Below, in pieces: positions 63,082 through 64,000 of a stretch of DNA of 64,000 nt; position 1 is the stretch's first letter, and every line of letters starts with the position of its first letter. Source of the DNA: Shewanella sp. 10N.286.48.A6 (GTDB lineage Bacteria; Pseudomonadota; Gammaproteobacteria; Enterobacterales; Shewanellaceae); assembly GCF_002873135.1 (NCBI RefSeq), contig NZ_MCVI01000009.1:1-64000 (forward strand). The letters run 5' to 3'. The notes under the pieces are model-generated. The model did not search any database. It was given only the letters and a program-made list of their open reading frames with translations, and was not told the origin of the DNA. The translations under genes and the position numbers were made by a program.

Positions 63082-64000
63082 TTGAGCAGAAAAAGCCTAA
63101 ATGCGGCAGGTGTATTGCTGTTATCAGCGAGTTTAGCGCCGATTAGCGTAACAGCAGATCAAATTTATTTTAGCTTCGATAATGATATCGTTACCGGCTC
63201 AGATGGTGATTACTCCAATGGTTTTGTCATAGGTTGGCATGCAAAGCCAGAACACAATTTTTCAGCGGCATCATCGGTCTTTCAATGGCAGTCTGCACTT
63301 TTATTCCCCCAACAAACACAGCAAGCACACCGTGGGGCTCAGTTATATAGCCGAATGTGGACCCCAATTGAAATCGCCTATGACTATCCACAATCAGAAG
63401 AAAGACCTTATGCAGGTCTATTGGAGCTAGAAAGCTATACCGGTGTGTTTAGCCCATCACTGGCACAAAAAAATTGGTTGTCTGTTGGTGTTATGGGACC
63501 TGCGTCAGGGGCTGAAATGCTGCAATCAGTGGTGCATAAAATTACCTCATCAACTAAACCGGGTGGCTGGGATTATCAAATAGAGAATCAGCTGACATTT
63601 CAACTTGCCTATGAAGTCGAAGCTTTACTCACTCGTCAGCAAGCATTTGAAAATAGTCAGTGGGATTTAAGCGCATTTAATCATTCGATGGCTGGGAATT
63701 TTCGTTCTCAATCGAGTGTCGGTCTCACCTTGCGTTGGGGTGATGACTTAGACCAAACCTTTGGCCAACTTTCAAGTCAGGCTGGTCACTTAGGAAATTA
63801 TACTCATTCCGCTAACTCTGATGGTAGCTGGACGGCTTATGCAAGGGTGCAGGCTGGATATCGGTTTAATGATTTAACCATTGATGGTGATTTACCCTAT
63901 GACTCATCGCTTGAAATCAAGCATGAACAAGCGCAAGCAAGTTTAGGGGTGATATGGGCATTTCCCACATGGTCTGTGAGTTGGAGCTTTGATTTTTATA
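63082..64000 (+). CDS. lpxR: lipid A 3'-O-deacylase (LpxR family), partial at window end
   Basis: A TTG start at 63082, preceded by AGGGGGG (7-bp purine run), opens a frame that runs to the window edge (306 codons visible). The signal peptide ends ISVTA before DQIYF. The mature start FSFDNDIVTGSDGDYSNGFVIGW, then ERPYAGLLELESY and GPASGAEMLQSVVHKIT, match LpxR (DUF2219). LpxR is an outer-membrane barrel that removes the 3'-linked acyloxyacyl group from lipid A; the conserved Asn-Asp of NDI and His of VVHK are likely metal and catalytic residues. The C terminus lies outside the window. Confidence 0.85.
   Translation, partial: MSRKSLNAAGVLLLSASLAPISVTADQIYFSFDNDIVTGSDGDYSNGFVIGWHAKPEHNFSAASSVFQWQSALLFPQQTQQAHRGAQLYSRMWTPIEIAYDYPQSEERPYAGLLELESYTGVFSPSLAQKNWLSVGVMGPASGAEMLQSVVHKITSSTKPGGWDYQIENQLTFQLAYEVEALLTRQQAFENSQWDLSAFNHSMAGNFRSQSSVGLTLRWGDDLDQTFGQLSSQAGHLGNYTHSANSDGSWTAYARVQAGYRFNDLTIDGDLPYDSSLEIKHEQAQASLGVIWAFPTWSVSWSFDFY

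Noticed and set aside
1..64000. CRISPR arrays, insertion sequences, tRNA or rRNA genes, phage genes
   Set aside because: No regular spacer-repeat pattern, transposase motifs or tRNA cloverleaf were recognised by eye; an exhaustive computational scan was not possible.

Overview
The window looks like chromosomal DNA of a marine or aquatic gammaproteobacterium, most likely Shewanella. Reasons: moderately AT-rich sequence; a pentaheme nitrite reductase (nrfA) and an Hcp/Hcr pair; a periplasmic tetraheme cytochrome with a Tat-exported fumarate-reductase-type flavoprotein; many exported lipoproteins and porins; and small families typical of Shewanella and Vibrio (DUF5062, DUF2956, DUF3012, DUF3859, YecH). 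I see no rRNA, tRNA, CRISPR array, insertion sequence or prophage. The organism call is inference from gene content.

Layout. 0-10 kb: a winged-helix/NTPase protein with a truncated GGDEF domain, a kinase-fold phosphotransferase, an MscS-family channel, a GNAT gene broken by two TAG codons, a cold-shock-domain membrane protein, an exported M20 amidohydrolase, ppiB and an EcsC-family protein. 10-15 kb: three exported proteins (lipoprotein, unknown, FG-GAP/VCBS beta-propeller). 15-19 kb: hcp-hcr with FNR/CRP-type and NsrR-like sites, then DUF2956 and YecH. 19-24 kb: gltS, a molbindin, a transglutaminase-like/TPR lipoprotein and a methyltransferase. 24-29 kb: a TPR-GGDEF cyclase, DUF3859, aroQ, arfB, a STAS-like protein and DUF3012. 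29-33 kb: nrfA, then a BlaI-like repressor and an M56 membrane peptidase ending in a TonB-type domain, behind a large palindromic operator. 33-40 kb: an internally duplicated lipoprotein and a TonB-dependent receptor, preceded by TGTCAT repeats that resemble a Pho box. 40-43 kb: a B12-binding radical SAM protein and a lipoprotein.

43-49.5 kb is the most interesting block: a secreted cupin, a DcaP-like porin, a second porin, a tetraheme cytochrome c and a Tat-exported flavoprotein, with a divergent TetR regulator whose tail carries two CXXC pairs. An identical 15-base motif lies upstream of both the cupin and the flavoprotein operon. I read the block as a periplasmic route that takes up, processes and respires an unsaturated organic acid; the substrate is unknown.

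49.5-57 kb: a tyrosine-phosphatase-like protein with an aldo/keto reductase, small envelope proteins, ppaC, and a three-domain fusion of cysteine desulfurase, ETHE1-like persulfide dioxygenase and rhodanese that contains a 12-base in-frame tandem repeat. 57-64 kb: YhcH, a patatin-like protein, a LON-domain protein, a pseudouridine synthase followed by the tail of a second copy, an EAL phosphodiesterase with a CSS domain, and an LpxR-type lipid A deacylase cut by the window edge.

Working together: nrfA, hcp/hcr, the flavocytochrome block and the CRP/FNR-like sites describe a respiratory lifestyle at low oxygen with defence against nitrogen oxides. GGDEF and EAL genes give c-di-GMP control. Several start codons were moved inward from the longest reading frame because a Shine-Dalgarno sequence sits before an internal ATG; each such choice is noted.
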